This document shows positions 11,791 through 23,378 of a stretch of DNA of 64,000 nt, one piece after another. The DNA comes from Datisca glomerata. Its lineage: Eukaryota > Streptophyta > Magnoliopsida > Cucurbitales > Datiscaceae. Each line of letters opens with the position of its first letter. Position 1 is the first letter of the stretch. Location: the NCBI GenBank assembly GCA_003255025.1, contig QANY01003970.1, positions 930,001 to 994,000 of the forward strand. Reading direction: 5' to 3'. The notes below the pieces were generated by a model. The model searched no databases. It had not been told where the DNA came from and saw nothing but the letters and a program-made list of their open reading frames with translations. The position numbers and the translations under genes were made by a program.

Positions 11791-12782
11791 AGCAACCAAA
11801 TGCTTTTTATGTGTCTAAATAAATCATGATACTTACTTTATATTTGCATCCTTCAACAGATAATGGCTCTAAAAATTCAACTGACTCCATTCCTCAAAGA
11901 TGATGCATTAATCTCTAGAAGAGTGAACTTCCTCTTTAGGCAGACATGTTTAAGTCATTTGCTGGACATACGGAGTATCCTGTTTTTTGGAACCATATGT
12001 CATCACATGCTTCTTAGAGAAGCTAGGCTAAAGGAAGACACTACTGATGATGAGATGTATTTTCTAATAGCTGAAAAGCAATCAGGTTCTCCAAGAGAGA
12101 ATTTTCTTTGACACTCCTCTTGTCCTTGTGACATATGACATGACTGCGCCTAATAGGATTATGGATCAGTACTTCAACCACGACAACAACATCAACAACA
12201 AGTGGTTGAAGGAAATGTTTATGGGCAACGAATGTGTGGAGGATTGTGATGTTGTGAAATTAGGGAACTGTATTTATTGGAGCATGTTTTGTTAGGGAGG
12301 GATAGAAGGAATAAGATTAATCAGAGGTGGATGATGCTAGTTGATAATCTTGATGATTTTAATAATTACCTATATGGGGGAGGTATCTTTTAGGAGGACC
12401 ATACATGCATTGAAGAACGCCCTTCGCAAAGAATTCAATGATGAGGAAACAAATGGTAGTCAAAAGAAGAAAAAGAAGAAGGTTGAGAATTTTTTTTAAG
12501 TATACATAGGCCTTGGGGGCTTTTCAGGTATTTTCATTCTTTTTTTTATATATTTCAATTAATGGAGAATAATTATTATTGATTTATATAGGTTTCAGAA
12601 TTTGAGGTCATCCTCACAATCGGAAGCTTGTATGCAACAAAGGTTGTTAATCTTTTTTCAAGATTACTTAACTGGACGACTAACACTATTGTTTCACATG
12701 AACAAGTGCACAAGGATATTTTCGGTCTTAAAATGGTAAGAACACTTGATTTTCTTGTGTTTATCATTTTTGTAGTGGCAAG

Positions 12783-13320
12783 TCAAGTAGTTGTATCTGC
12801 CTACTTGAACCCTTCAAGTACTGATTTTGGTTCTAGAAGTCAAAACAAATAAGTACTTGAAGAGTTCAAGTAGTTGTATCTAACTATTTGAACCCTTCAA
12901 ATAGTGATTTTGATTCTAGAAGTCAAAATAAGTACTACTTGAAGGGTTGACTACTTGAACTCTTCAAGTAGTCATTTTATATCTAGCTACTTGAACTTTT
13001 CAAGTAGTCATTTTGTATCTAATTACTTAAACTTTTCAAGTCGTAATTTTGATTTTGAAAGTCTAAACATGTAACTACTTGAAGGGTTCAAGTAGTTATA
13101 TCTGACTACTTGAACCATTCAAGTAGTCATTTTGATTCTAAAAGTCAATCAAGTAACTACTTGAAATGTTCAAGTAGTCATTCATTACTTGAGGGGTTCG
13201 GGTAGTCATTTGTTCATCACTTGAACTGTTCAAGTAGCAATATCTGATTATTTGAACCCTTCAAGTAGTCATTTGTTTATGAAAATCAGAACAAGTGACT
13301 ATTTGAAGGGCTCAAGTGAT
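12783..13320. repeat. Palindrome cluster 2
   Basis: Second array of CTACTTGAA/TTCAAGTAG palindromes. It lies within the intron between the block ending at 12735 and that starting at 13407. Spacers again include TGATTCTAGAAGTCAAAA-like sequence. Copies differ by point changes. Confidence 0.95.
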
Positions 13321-14187
13321 TTTCTTATGTATAAATAAATCATGACACTTACTTTATATATGCATATTTTAATAGATAATGACATATTTTTTGTGTTAAT
13401 TTGTAGTTGAAGGTTCTTTTCACTTTGAACCCAATTGACCAAGAAGAGCAACAACCATTTTGGAAGAATTTTGCTGAAGTTCATAAAGTTAGGGTTGTTG
13501 CTAAGGAAGTTGGGGCTGTTGTAGAGGAAGAGGTGGACTTGCTGAGTCCTTTCCTTGAAAGTGGAACTGTGGCTGAAGAAGTTCCACTGTTAGAGTATAC
13601 TACTTTTAGGACTGTAACTGACAGTGGGGAAGATGATATCCATGCTTTCATGCACGAGATCGAAAAGAAGCTAGTCATTGTGGCTTCTGATATTAAGGAA
13701 CTTAAGGTTGACTCGATAATGCTGAAAAATAGGCAGGTGATATTAGGCAAAAATTAAGGAGTATTGTAGGTCAACTACAAGCCCTTATTGATCAGCAAGT
13801 GAGATCCCCAATCAGGCAAGATTTTTATGTTCTTTTTACCTAGCTATTAATGACGGTCACAACAATTTTGACAAGATGGATGTTGGACATGAAGAAAAGT
13901 TGGATGGTATTGAGGGGGAAATTTGGATGGTACCAAGGGGGGAAATGAAATTCATGGTTCCTCATTGGAAAAATCTCCCTTTGGGAATTTGGATGATACT
14001 GACGATAACACATCCAACATCATTATTTCTCAAATTGCTCAACACTACGATATTGAATATTGAAAGAGACAACCAATGAAGAGGAACAACCCACTAATGA
14101 GAAAGAGCCAGATCTACCTATTGAGGGGGTTCCGTCTTCATTGGAAAAGTCTACTACCCATGAGCCCACTGTAGAAACAAATATTTT

Positions 14188-14335
14188 TTTACTACTTGAA
14201 CCCTCCAAGTAGTTATTTTTTAGTCATGCATTAAGTTATACAGTGAGCATGAGACTACCTAAAGGGTTCAAGTAATTTTTTTGACTACTTGAACCCTTTA
14301 GGTAGTGTGAAAAACTATTTGAACCTTTTAAGTAG
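14188..14335. repeat. Palindrome cluster 3
   Basis: A short run of about five half-sites or palindromes (CTACTTGAACCCTCCAAGTAG and variants) in the presumed intron or linker upstream of the peptidase block of the Ulp1-like gene. Confidence 0.85.
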
Positions 14336-15429
14336 TATTATGTTCTCTGTTCTACAACATATAACAATATTTTTCCTTATTTTGTTGGCAGTGTTGATGA
14401 GCACTAGCTCAAAATTTAGAGGGATCTTCATGACTTCCACCCAGATCTACAAATCAATATTTCTGACGTTATTTTTTAGGTAAGCTTTTAGGTTTTTTCT
14501 AAAGTACAAATTCATTGCAAACTTATTATGTTTATAGTGATCAATTTACTGACCTCAAATGTAGGGTAACATGTCTGGTAGATGTGAACTATTTGATGCT
14601 AATCCATCTGGATTTGTATTAAAAGACAATGACCTCTTGAGAGCTTATATAGTCGGGCTGAGACCATATTTTGGAAGAGCTTGAGATTCTAGTGATCGAG
14701 TATGAACTCTTACACATTTTTCAAATTATGTCATTTAGAAGTTATTTTATGCAAAGTTTGCTAAAATACTATTGTATAGGTTTTGTTGTTATGAACATGA
14801 AAAAATTTCACTGGGTAACCATGGAATTGGACCTCAATGAACAAGCTATCAAAGTCTATAATTCAATCAACAACGCCACTCAACGATCCCACCTCCGTCC
14901 ACTAATTCGACTATTCACCAATGTACTCCCTCGTGTAATAAAACTTATGAGATTTTATGAGAATAAAAAAGAAGTTCATAAAGTACTTTACAAGTGGCCT
15001 CTAACTCATGTCAAGGTTGCTCAATAAGGGAACGTGTGAGCTTTGTTCTAGTACATATGACCTTAATTCATGGAAGATGGATATTGGATTTATTTTGTTT
15101 TTGTTTTGTAGGTTTGATTGTGGTGTTTTTGCCTTAATTTTTTTGGAGGCCTTGGTTTATGGCCGGGACTTAACAACTATAAAGTAGAAACTTATGCCAC
15201 AATTTCAAAAAAGTTGGTTGTGAACTTTTTTTGTCGTACATCTCCACTTGAAGAGAGCTACAAACGCTTTATTTTTTTCGTTGTTTGGTGTCTGAATTCT
15301 TATATTTGTTTGGATATATTTGTTGATTAGAATTCAAGAAATTATAAAATGATAAGGGGTTTAAGATTGATTACTATGTGGATGGTGTCAATTTTTGTGT
15401 CTAGATTACTCATTAACAGGAGACAAAAT

Positions 15430-16205
15430 TGACTAATTGAAGGGCTTGAGTATTATTTTATAACTACTTGAACCCTTCTAGTTGTCACACGCTCTTTGTT
15501 TAAACTAAAATCAACAAACAATATAACTATTTGAAGGGTTCAACTAGTCAAAAATCCTACTTGAAGGATTCAAGTAGTCAAAATACTACTTGAACTCTTC
15601 AAGTACTCACATGCTCTCTGTATAAACTGATTCAAGCAGTTACATGATCTCTGTATAAATCACTGCATGGAATAAGATTACTATTTGAAGGGTTCAAGTA
15701 GTAAAAAAATACTACTCGAACCCTTCAAGTAGTTACATGCTCTCTGTATAAACTGACTACAACAAATAATACGACTACTTATGTTCAAGTAATTTTTTTA
15801 CTACTTGAAGGGTTCAAGTAGTAAAAATAATAATACTTGAACCTTTCAAGTAGTTATATGCTCTATATATAAACTGACGGCAACAAACAATATGGTTACT
15901 TAAATGGTTCAAGTAGTTTTTACTACTTGAAGGGTTCAAGTAGTAAAAAACTACTACTTGAACATTTCAAGTAGTTACATGTTCTCTGTATAAACTGACG
16001 ATAACAAACAATATGACTACTTTAAGGGTTCAAGTAGTTACATGTTCTCTGTATAAACTGACGACAACAAACAATATGACTACTTTAAGGGTCAAGTAGT
16101 TTTTTTACTACTTGAACCCTTTAGTGATTTATCCAGAGATAATGTGACTACTTGAAGTGTTCAAGTAGTCATAAACCACTACTTGAACACTTCAAATACT
16201 CATTG
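15430..16205. repeat. Palindrome cluster 4, between the convergent genes
   Basis: The densest array. CTACTTGAA/TTCAAGTAG palindromes alternate with a spacer containing CATGCTCTCTGTATAAACTG and ACAACAAACAATATGACTAC, forming a higher-order repeat of roughly 110-130 bp. It occupies the space between the 3' ends of the Ulp1-like gene (+) and the MURA remnant (-). Confidence 0.95.
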
Positions 16206-16338
16206 AATATATGTAATTTTCATTAGTTTTCTTTCTAACCAAAACAAATAACTACTTAGATGGATAAAAATTGATACAATATCTATACAAAATTCATAAA
16301 ATATACATACAAAATAGATTGATAAAATACATACAAGC

Positions 16339-17283
16339 TTATGTGCATGGTTGTGATTCATCACGCATGTGAAGAGGGATTGGATGTTTGCATGTCTGTC
16401 TATTGTGTCCGTGTAAACCACATCGACTACATTTATTTGATTGTACATCCTCATCTCTAGACGGTATTCTATTTACCCTTGGCTTCCCACTAGACCGCCT
16501 CATCATAGAGAGCAACACAATTCTTTCTCTCACCTCGTTTCTAATAGTCCAGTCTGTAGGATCTCCGAGGGGGTGAATTGTTTCTTTGGAGCTAATTTTT
16601 GTCTTGTTAGAGTTCTTATATATCTAACATATCTGAGATACTTACATGCTAGTAATCCTCTAGTTGTGATAATCTCAGAGCATTATAAGATGGTTGTGAC
16701 GAAGATGCAATGTTAGTTAGCATTGATGAAAGATGTGCTTCTTCATATAGCCCAAAATCAAGATCATTAACACCAATATCAAGACCACCATCACTTTCAA
16801 GATGTTCAAGTTCATCATCATTAATATCTTGTTGACAATCATTATCATCATATTTCCCATAGTAATACTCCCCTGAATGGAAATTTTCATTATCATTGGT
16901 CTCATCACTATCAATTATTGTTTCACCCATAAAACATGGAATGTGACCATAACGATCTTGTTGCGAGGGAGGTGTTTTACGAAACCGACTTGCTACACCC
17001 ATAAGCATGGAATGTGATCATAACAATCTTGTTATGAGAGAGCTGTTCGACTTTGACTTGGACATGTAATATTATCAACAATTGTCCTATATAAAAACTT
17101 CATTGAAATATTGTACTTTGTTGGATCAACGTTTATTTCATCGTATATGATACTGGATAACTCTTGGTAAGTACAGTTTGATGGTATATCTAACAGTGAG
17201 CTTACTGTACCATTAAAAATGAATGAAACAATATTTCTCTCACATTCACCACCGTGTACCAATAATATCCAAATTTCAGACAT
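16339..17283 (-). pseudogene. MURA-type transposase remnant lacking the DDE core
   Basis: On the - strand, 17283-17032 matches the N-terminal domain of MuDR-type transposases (ILLVHGGECERN, then a FNGTVSSLLDIPSNCTY-like stretch and KFLYRT). 17008-16649 is an acidic linker (DSDETNDNENF, NDDELEHLESDGG). 16533-16339 is the C-terminal zinc knuckle CSRCGLHGHNRQTC. In full-length family members several hundred residues of DDE transposase and SWIM domain separate the last two parts. Here only about 115 bp do, so the catalytic core has been deleted. A frameshift separates the first two blocks. The remnant cannot encode transposase but identifies the element as MuDR-like. Confidence 0.7.
16935..17060. 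repeat. 71-bp tandem duplication inside the MURA remnant
   Basis: CATGGAATGTGACCATAACG at 16935 recurs as CATGGAATGTGATCATAACA at 17006, with similarity extending some 50 bp. The offset is not a multiple of three, so it contributes to the broken frame. Confidence 0.8.
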
Positions 17284-17397
17284 ATCTGTTTAAGATAAAA
17301 AAAACTTTCACCTATAAAGTTTATTTAAATTTTTAGTAGTTATTTTTTATGAATAATAATTATATTTATTCACATTAAGGAATCATAGACCATGTTA

Positions 17398-17922
17398 CTA
17401 CTTGAAGAGTTCAAGTAGTGGTTTATAACTATTTGAACTCTTCACGTAGTTATTTTGATTCTTACAGTCAGTCATCCAGAGAGCATGTGATTACTTGAAG
17501 GGTTCAATTAGTTGTAAAACATTACTTGAACCCTTCAAGTAGTCATTTATCCAGATAACTTGTGACTGTTTGAAGGGTTTGAGTAATGTTACTATTTGAA
17601 CTCTTCAAATAGTCATTTTGATTCTTATAGTCAGTCATCGAGAGAGCATGTGACTACTTGAAGGGTTCGAGTAGTTATAAAACATTACTTGAACCATTCA
17701 AGTAGTCATTCATCAAAAGAGATTGTGACTACTTTAAGAGTTCAAGTAGAGTTTTATAACTATTTGAACCCTTCAAGTAGTCATTTTGATTCTTGCAGTC
17801 AGTCATCCAGAAAACATGTGACTACTTGAAGGGTTCAAGTAGTTATAAAATATTACTTGAACCCTGCAAGTAGTCATTTATCCAGAGAGCTTGTAACTAC
17901 TTGAATGGTTCAAGTAGAATTT
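17398..17922. repeat. Palindrome cluster 5, left flank of the pararetroviral insert
   Basis: CTACTTGAA/TTCAAGTAG palindromes in a higher-order unit with TCATTTTGATTCTTRCAGTC and CATCCAGAGAGCATGTGACT. The same unit resumes at 33.2 kb beyond the pararetroviral block, supporting insertion of that block into this array. Confidence 0.95.
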
Positions 17923-17967
17923 ACCCTTGGGATCAATATTATTGAATGAGTCCTTCAACTAGTATTA

Positions 17968-18085
17968 TCTATGAGAAATTTAAAACTTTAAAACAAAATC
18001 ATATTCTCAAATCCATCAATTTAATTTCTTGTAAAGAAAAACAATTGTGGTTTTTACAAGGAAAAATAAAATTTGGAAGAATTGA
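17968..18085 (+). pseudogene. Isolated + strand protease/RT-linker fragment of a caulimovirid-like polyprotein
   Basis: About 118 bp are nearly the same as 29500-29617 of the downstream + copy (both contain AATCCATCAATTTAAT or the AATCCATAAATTTAAT variant, followed by CTTGTAAAGAAAAACAATTG). At 18076-18090 it passes without a gap into the leader of the minus-strand copy, in the opposite orientation. The switch occurs in a short stretch similar in both partners (GAATTGAAG versus GAAATTGAG). It is a rearrangement junction, not a gene. Confidence 0.75.
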
Positions 18086-18110
18086 AGTAGAAACAATAAT
18101 TATCCCCACG

Positions 18111-18129
18111 AGTTTTGGCTTTGGTACTG
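18111..18129 (-). promoter_or_regulatory. Degenerate initiator-tRNA(Met) primer-binding-like site
   Basis: The reverse strand reads CAGTACCAAAGCCAAAAC, similar to the plant tRNA-iMet binding sequence TGGTATCAGAGCCAGG. It is followed on - by GTGGGGATAATTATTGTTTC, the same leader start found after the sites at 26016 and 33009. Confidence 0.5.
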
Positions 18130-18257
18130 CAGAATCAAGTATAATTTAAAGCAATTAGAGAATGGGTATTAAGATGAAAGAATTAAGCACAAAAATAGTA
18201 AAAACTATACTAAGGTGTAAACGAGTTCTGAGTAACAAATGAGAGAAGGCTACCTGT

Positions 18258-18264
18258 TTATAGC
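18258..18264 (-). promoter_or_regulatory. TATA box of the pregenomic-RNA-type promoter, minus copy
   Basis: On the - strand TTGGCTATAAACAGGTAGCC corresponds to TTTGGCTATAAATATGTAGC of the + copy (32704-32723). It lies about 130 bp upstream of the primer-binding-like site, as expected for a pararetroviral promoter. Confidence 0.55.
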
Positions 18265-18778
18265 CAAGGAAAGTTTAGTTCATCTGGAACCCATCACTTA
18301 CCTGATCTATTATATTCTACAAAAGTAAAAATATTTTACATTTCTATTTTTATTTACTTTTGACTAAAAATAGTAAAAAACATAAATAATTGCCTAATTA
18401 TTTGACAACTAGTACAATTATTACAAAACAACAAATTGCTAAGATCTTTGATAATTGCTATCTTTGTCTTTGTGGCTTGGTCGTTGCTTCATTTTGGTGG
18501 AGATACTGTTATTGATCCTTGTATTATGTTAGGGTATTATCATAACATATCTTCAAATAATCTGGTCCCATTGGCATTTTGCTAAAAGTGAATTATTTTC
18601 TTCTATTCATCATCACTGAGATTTACACTGTCATACAGGTTTTGTGAATCTTGAAAGGGATCAAGGGCCTACTGAGAGAGTGTGCAAACATGCGATTTCC
18701 CTTCAATTGTTGAGAGGGAGTCTTAAACAATTGACCCTTTTTTTAATTGGGTGATTCAACTCTACCGAGGACTCAGAG

Positions 18779-19649
18779 TCAAAATCTGTATTGTCTTAAA
18801 AAAGGAGCATCATTTGTATTAACTCCTGCTTTGCTTTTGACTTTGTATCCTTGGCCTTTCCTTTTAGGGAAGGTTTTGATGTAGGCTTTAATTTTTAAGG
18901 AGGCCATTGGAGGTGGTTTGAGTAATTTTAATTGTGGATGAGTTTTTATAAACTCATCATTTATGGCAGTAGATATGTTTAGGGTACTGAACTTGTCCCA
19001 CCATTTAACGTAGTATTGTCTGGTGAGGATTTCATCTTTCATAACATACTGCCACTTCAAAATCCATGAAATTTTATATTTATTCATGAAATAAATTATT
19101 GGGGAAAATGAGTCTCAATTGTAATTCAATTGGAAAATTTCAAAGCTAGGGCCGTTGATTGACCACCATCTTAAAAATCATTTTGACAAATTGGCTTTCA
19201 ATTTTTTTATCAAAGTTCAAAAACTAAGAGTGAGAAAATTCACTATTTTGATGTAAGAAAATTGTTTGCCAAGCATCAATATAGTCAATTAGTTGTTCTG
19301 TTTTTTTAGTTAAAAGGAGTTTTAACCCTAAAGGATGGATATTTCATTCCTCCATGGTTATTATTTTTATAATGTAGAAGGAATGATAAAGGATCTTATA
19401 TTTTGAACTGTTTATTGGTTTGATATTTATTGATTTTGTTTCTAAGAGAATATCTTTGTAGAAACTGATGATTTTATCTTTATGCACAGGGACAAAATAA
19501 GAATATGGAAGGAGATAAGCTTTCACTATTTCAATTGGGCTTTTTTGATTAGCAAATGGAGGTTCTATGTAAAACAATTTTTTACTGGGGGTTTTCCTGT
19601 GATAAGGAAAAGATATTTTGTAATTGTTGATTGGTTGATTGATGACCAA
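18779..19649 (-). pseudogene. Downstream reading frame of the pararetroviral minus copy, function unassigned
   Basis: Two open blocks, 19649-19344 and 19087-18779, contain SFYKDILLETKSINIKP and QYYVKWWDKFSTLN and end in a basic stretch (FPKRKGQGYKVKSK). The first block is homologous to the + copy around 31280-31430, so the region is a real conserved part of the element and not a chance frame. I know of similar sequence only in plant genome polyproteins of this type and do not know its role. Confidence 0.5.
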
Positions 19650-19844
19650 TGTGAGTCAAAGGGCTTGTAGGCTGCAAATGGGTCAAATTGGTTGACCAGT
19701 GCTGATTGGTAGTTGGGCCTGATGGACTATAGTGTTGTCATTTGGGTATTTTTTAGAGCAGAATGCTCTTCTTTGATTTGGGCCAGAAAGGCCAATTATG
19801 GAGTTAAGGACTGCCCATTAATTGTCTTCTCTGAGGCTTGGGGT

Positions 19845-20403
19845 CTAGACCACATCTTGATCTTGTTGTCCCTTCAAAAATTCACTGGTCAAGAAGTTAG
19901 GAACTGAATTATTAATGCTTTTAATAAACTCAATATCAAAATAAAAAATACTAAGAATAGATTGCCTTCGAGTAGAAATATGATTGGAAGCTATATTTTT
20001 AACATCCTTTTCTGAAGCATATTTTGCAGATTTACAATCAATCTTTAAAAGGAACTTTTGATTTAATAAGTCATCTTGAAATTTTTGTATGCACAGAACA
20101 ACTGATAAGATTTCCTTTTTTAATTGTACTATAATTGGTTTGGGATTGGGTTCAAGTTCCAAATTTGAATCTAACAATATGTTCAGATGATTCTGGAGAG
20201 ACTTTTTGTAATAAGATACCTCCATATCCAAGTTCAAAGGCATCAGTTTGGAAAATTTTAAAAGAATTATTAGTAGGGATGCCAAGACAAGGAAGTGCCT
20301 TAACATGCGCCTTAATTCTTTTGATTAAGTTAGTATGGACAGTTGTCCGTGGAGGGGGATTCTTTTTAAGCCTGTCAAAGAGAGGCTTACAGTCAATTCT
20401 CAA
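19845..20403 (-). pseudogene. RNase H domain, pararetroviral minus copy
   Basis: Two overlapping blocks in different frames (20403-20152 and 20306-19845). The first has CKPLFDRLKKNPPP and FKIFQTDAFELGYGGIL, the latter holding the first catalytic Asp of caulimovirid RNase H. The second has KKEILSVVLCIQKF (Glu), FLLKIDCKSAKY (Asp) and FDIEFIKSINNSVPNFLTSEFL. The frame change between them breaks the domain. Confidence 0.75.
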
Positions 20404-20501
20404 GTTATTGTAAAAATAAAATATGTAAATTAAAGATCCTAAAAATTTTTACAACAGTGTTTTATATAGGATTTCATTAGAGAATTTGTCAGCAAATTGT
20501 A

Positions 20502-20998
20502 TTACTCTATCAATTGGCTTATTATAGAATGGTGTATTTCAAATCCTAAGAATCTAACCTTAGATTGAAATAACCTAATTTTACTTGCAAATGTAACTAA
20601 ACCATTTTGTTTTATTATCGTAGCAAATGATTCAAGATGTCTCCAATATTGTTCTATTAATTTAGAGGAAATGAGCACATCATCAATGTAAATAATTGAG
20701 AAATCAGTAAATTGATTAAAGATTTCATTCATTATATTTGAAATTCACTAGAAGCATTTTTAAGATCAAAGAGTATTACATTCCATTCGTAATGGCCAAA
20801 TGGAGTTACAAATGCAGCTTTATACTTATCATTTTCATTTATCTGGATTTGTCAGAATCCAGATTTCATATCAAATTTAGAGAATACACTGTATCTCCAA
20901 GTTTATTTATCAAATCCCTTTTGTTTGGTATTGGATATCTTATCCATTCTAAAACATTATTAAGGGGCTTATAATTGATTACTAAACGAGAAACTCCT
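20502..20998 (-). pseudogene. Reverse transcriptase domain, pararetroviral minus copy
   Basis: From 20998 the - strand reads through INYKPLNNVLEW-like and FDMKSGFWQIQI-like segments into the block 20732-20502, which contains the catalytic box YIDD (codons 20690-20679) in SIIYIDDVLIS, then KVRFLGFEIH. The catalytic Asp pair is intact, but stops and frame changes occur before and after it. The polymerase copies pregenomic RNA in the cytoplasm in living relatives. Confidence 0.8.
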
Positions 20999-21339
20999 CG
21001 TTCAATTCACTGGCCTTCTAGACATAAAAGGCCGAGCAGGACCAAGGAGACTTGCTCCTCCTAATGATTTTTTATTGAAAAGTTCAACAATTTCCTTTTT
21101 ACAGAACTCAAGCATTTCAGAATTCACTTGAATTGGTCTTGCTTTTGTTGAGATATTCTTTTCATCAAATCCCCTAATGTAAGACAGACTGACAGTGTCT
21201 TGCTTCCTATGCCAGAAAGCATTAGGAATATTAGAACATAATTTTTATGGAGTTTTGTTCAAATACTTTAATTTTGTTTTGAGGAGTAGGATTTTGAAGT
21301 TGTTCTTCAATTCTCTTGAATTTTAATTCATCCTGTAAA

Positions 21340-21760
21340 AAACACAATTATTTTTCTTTACAAGAAATTAATTTTATGGAATTGGAAATTGATTTTTCCT
21401 TTAAAGTTTCTAACTTTTCATTGGGAGGAAAAGACAGAAATTTGAATTTTATAGGTTTTCTCATGACATAGGTATTTATTCCATCATACTCCGTTGAAAA
21501 TGGATATAACAAAGCAATAAATGGAAACCTAAAATAATTTTGTCAGTTATATTTTTTATTAAGACAAATGATGTTTTGAAATATACACTGTCTTAGCAAA
21601 TATGGACTGTTGGTATTTCATAATTGATATGCCTACGAGTACTATTGATAGAGGACAAATATTATTTTGTCTTCTTAAAGTACTTGGTTGGAACTAGTCC
21701 TTCCTGCATACAATTGAAATCTGCTCCTGAATCAACAAGAGTCATTGTCGTGAAATCAAA
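21340..21760 (-). pseudogene. Aspartic protease region, pararetroviral minus copy
   Basis: The - strand at about 21745-21717 encodes TLVDSGAD, the Asp-Ser-Gly active-site motif of retroviral-type proteases. The remainder, down to about 21340, is in broken frames and includes an IISCKEKQL-like linker (21352-21370) also seen at 18020 and 29560. Confidence 0.65.
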
Positions 21761-22439
21761 ATCATGAATAATTATTCTGACCGTTATGTGCCATTTTTTT
21801 ATTTTCATGTGATTAAGTATTTTGATGAAGTTATCATCGTCTTGACTGTTAATAATAGGTTCTTCAACCTCATTATTAGAAATTAGCTAGGTTCACTAGA
21901 TTTTGTTTATTAATTAAATTATCTATTTTTAAAAGGTTTAATTCTTCTTTTATTTCTGTGTTTGAATTTTTTAATTCTTTTATTTCAATTTTAATATTTT
22001 TAATTTATTTCTGAATATCCCGTAATGTCACTTCTTTTTTCTTTTATTTCACCTTATTAAAATTTTCAAAGGTTTACGAAAGGTTTGCAGTATTGTTATT
22101 ATTAGACTTATTATTTTCTTTCTTTAGAATTACTTTCCTAAGTCTCTCCAAATATTTTTGTTTTAATTCTGGATATTTAGTTTTACTAATTAAGTCTAAT
22201 AAGAGGTTTTCTTGTTTCTAATTTTTGTTTAAGACATTAATTTTTTAACAACAACTATCCTTACATCTCATAATGATGTTAGGAGAATCACTTTTAGAAC
22301 TTGAAGAGTTATATTTAGAGGATTCAGGTGATTTAAATTCTCCTAAATCTTCAGTATTACTTTCATAATAATCTATTGTTTCTAAGATTCTAAACAATTA
22401 TTGTTTATCTTCTTCAGAGATTTTTAATTGGTTAATTTT

Positions 22440-23378
22440 AATTTTAAATTGGCAAGTATTTGAAAAATGATCATTCTGGCCATATTTGAAACACTTAAAT
22501 TTATTAATAAATTTTTTTATTGAATTTTTTTCAAGAATAATTTTTATTCTTAGAGAAACATTTGTCGAAATTTCTATTTTTTGAGAAGTATTGGTTAAAA
22601 TTTGTATGCTTATTTTTTGTAGTATTGTCTCCTATGACGCTTATGATTCCTTCTTGGACTTAAATGAGACTTTCTCATTTCTTTGGGAAGGAGCAATAGT
22701 GGATAAACCATACTGCTCACAAAAATTACCTAATTTATATTTTGTAATTTGTTTATTGATTTTTTGTGAATACATATTTTTAGACTTTTCTTATGTATTA
22801 TTGTACCGTATATGAGACTATTATAGTTTATATTACCTAGATTATTACTAAGGACTATTCTAATTTTGTGTGTGAACAAATTGGGTAATTTATTAATGAA
22901 TCTTTCTTTCCAAAAGGGTTGAATACTATCATCCATTGTCATTACTTTAGATAAAATTATATTTTTATACGTATGAAAATCACTTAGGGATGGACACCTA
23001 AGATTAGTGAATTGATCATGGATACGCGAAGTAATATTACTTGACGTTCTAATGAAGTGTTCAATTATTGTGTAGAGAAGTGTAATAATAGTATCGAGCT
23101 TGTTTCCAGATCTTCTCCAATAATTGGGATTCCTTCAGTATCAATCTTCACTGCTGAAAAGATTCTTTGGTGAGATATTTTTCCCACCAGGAATGAAGTA
23201 TTCCTATTAATCCTGTAATTAAAAGATTAATTACCTCATTGTGAGGTAAACTATATGTGGTAATGTAGCTGTTAGCTTCCATTGCCATGTGTTGTAATTC
23301 GTTGAGAACTTCTTGCTCAGAAGGCCCCTTAATATTCCATTCATACATTGTATCTACAAACAGAAAAAATTCATTAAC
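22440..23378 (-). pseudogene. Coat-protein-like domain and CCHC knuckle, pararetroviral minus copy
   Basis: Block 23348-23148 contains SEQEVLNELQHMAMEA and ILHSWWEKYLTKES. Block 22942-22730 contains QPFWKERFINKLPNLF. These are hallmarks of the capsid region of caulimovirid-like polyproteins in plant genomes. A zinc knuckle CFKYGQNDHFSNTC lies near 22495-22450, with Tyr in place of its second Cys. At least two frame breaks occur between the blocks. Confidence 0.7.

Larger units (their letters stand above)
11863..15190 (+). pseudogene. Ulp1/C48-like protease gene with DUF1985-like region, split by introns
   Basis: Block 11863-12500 carries VNFLFRQTCLSHLLDI and, after frame changes, LLEHVLLGRDRRNKI and LVDNLDDFNNY, typical of the DUF1985-containing part of plant transposon Ulp1-like proteins. 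Block 12597-12735 (FEVILTIGSLYATK, LLNWTTN) ends at a GTAAGA donor. Block 13407-13737 ends at a GTGATA donor. The peptidase block contains KKFHWVTM (catalytic His codon 14809-14811) and KVYNSI, where Asp is expected but AAT (Asn) stands at 14860-14862. Exon end 15035 (donor GTGAGC) joins acceptor TAG at 15109-15111 to give FDCGVFAL, with the catalytic Cys codon at 15119-15121. A TAA at 15025-15027 falls six residues before that Cys, where Ulp1 proteases have the oxyanion Gln. His and Cys remain, Asp and Gln are lost. Introns carry palindrome clusters 2 and 3. Confidence 0.75.

Noticed and set aside
11306..17922. Regularly spaced short repeats as a CRISPR array
   Set aside because: The repeats are palindromes with irregular, partly conserved spacers, in a plant transposon, with no cas genes.
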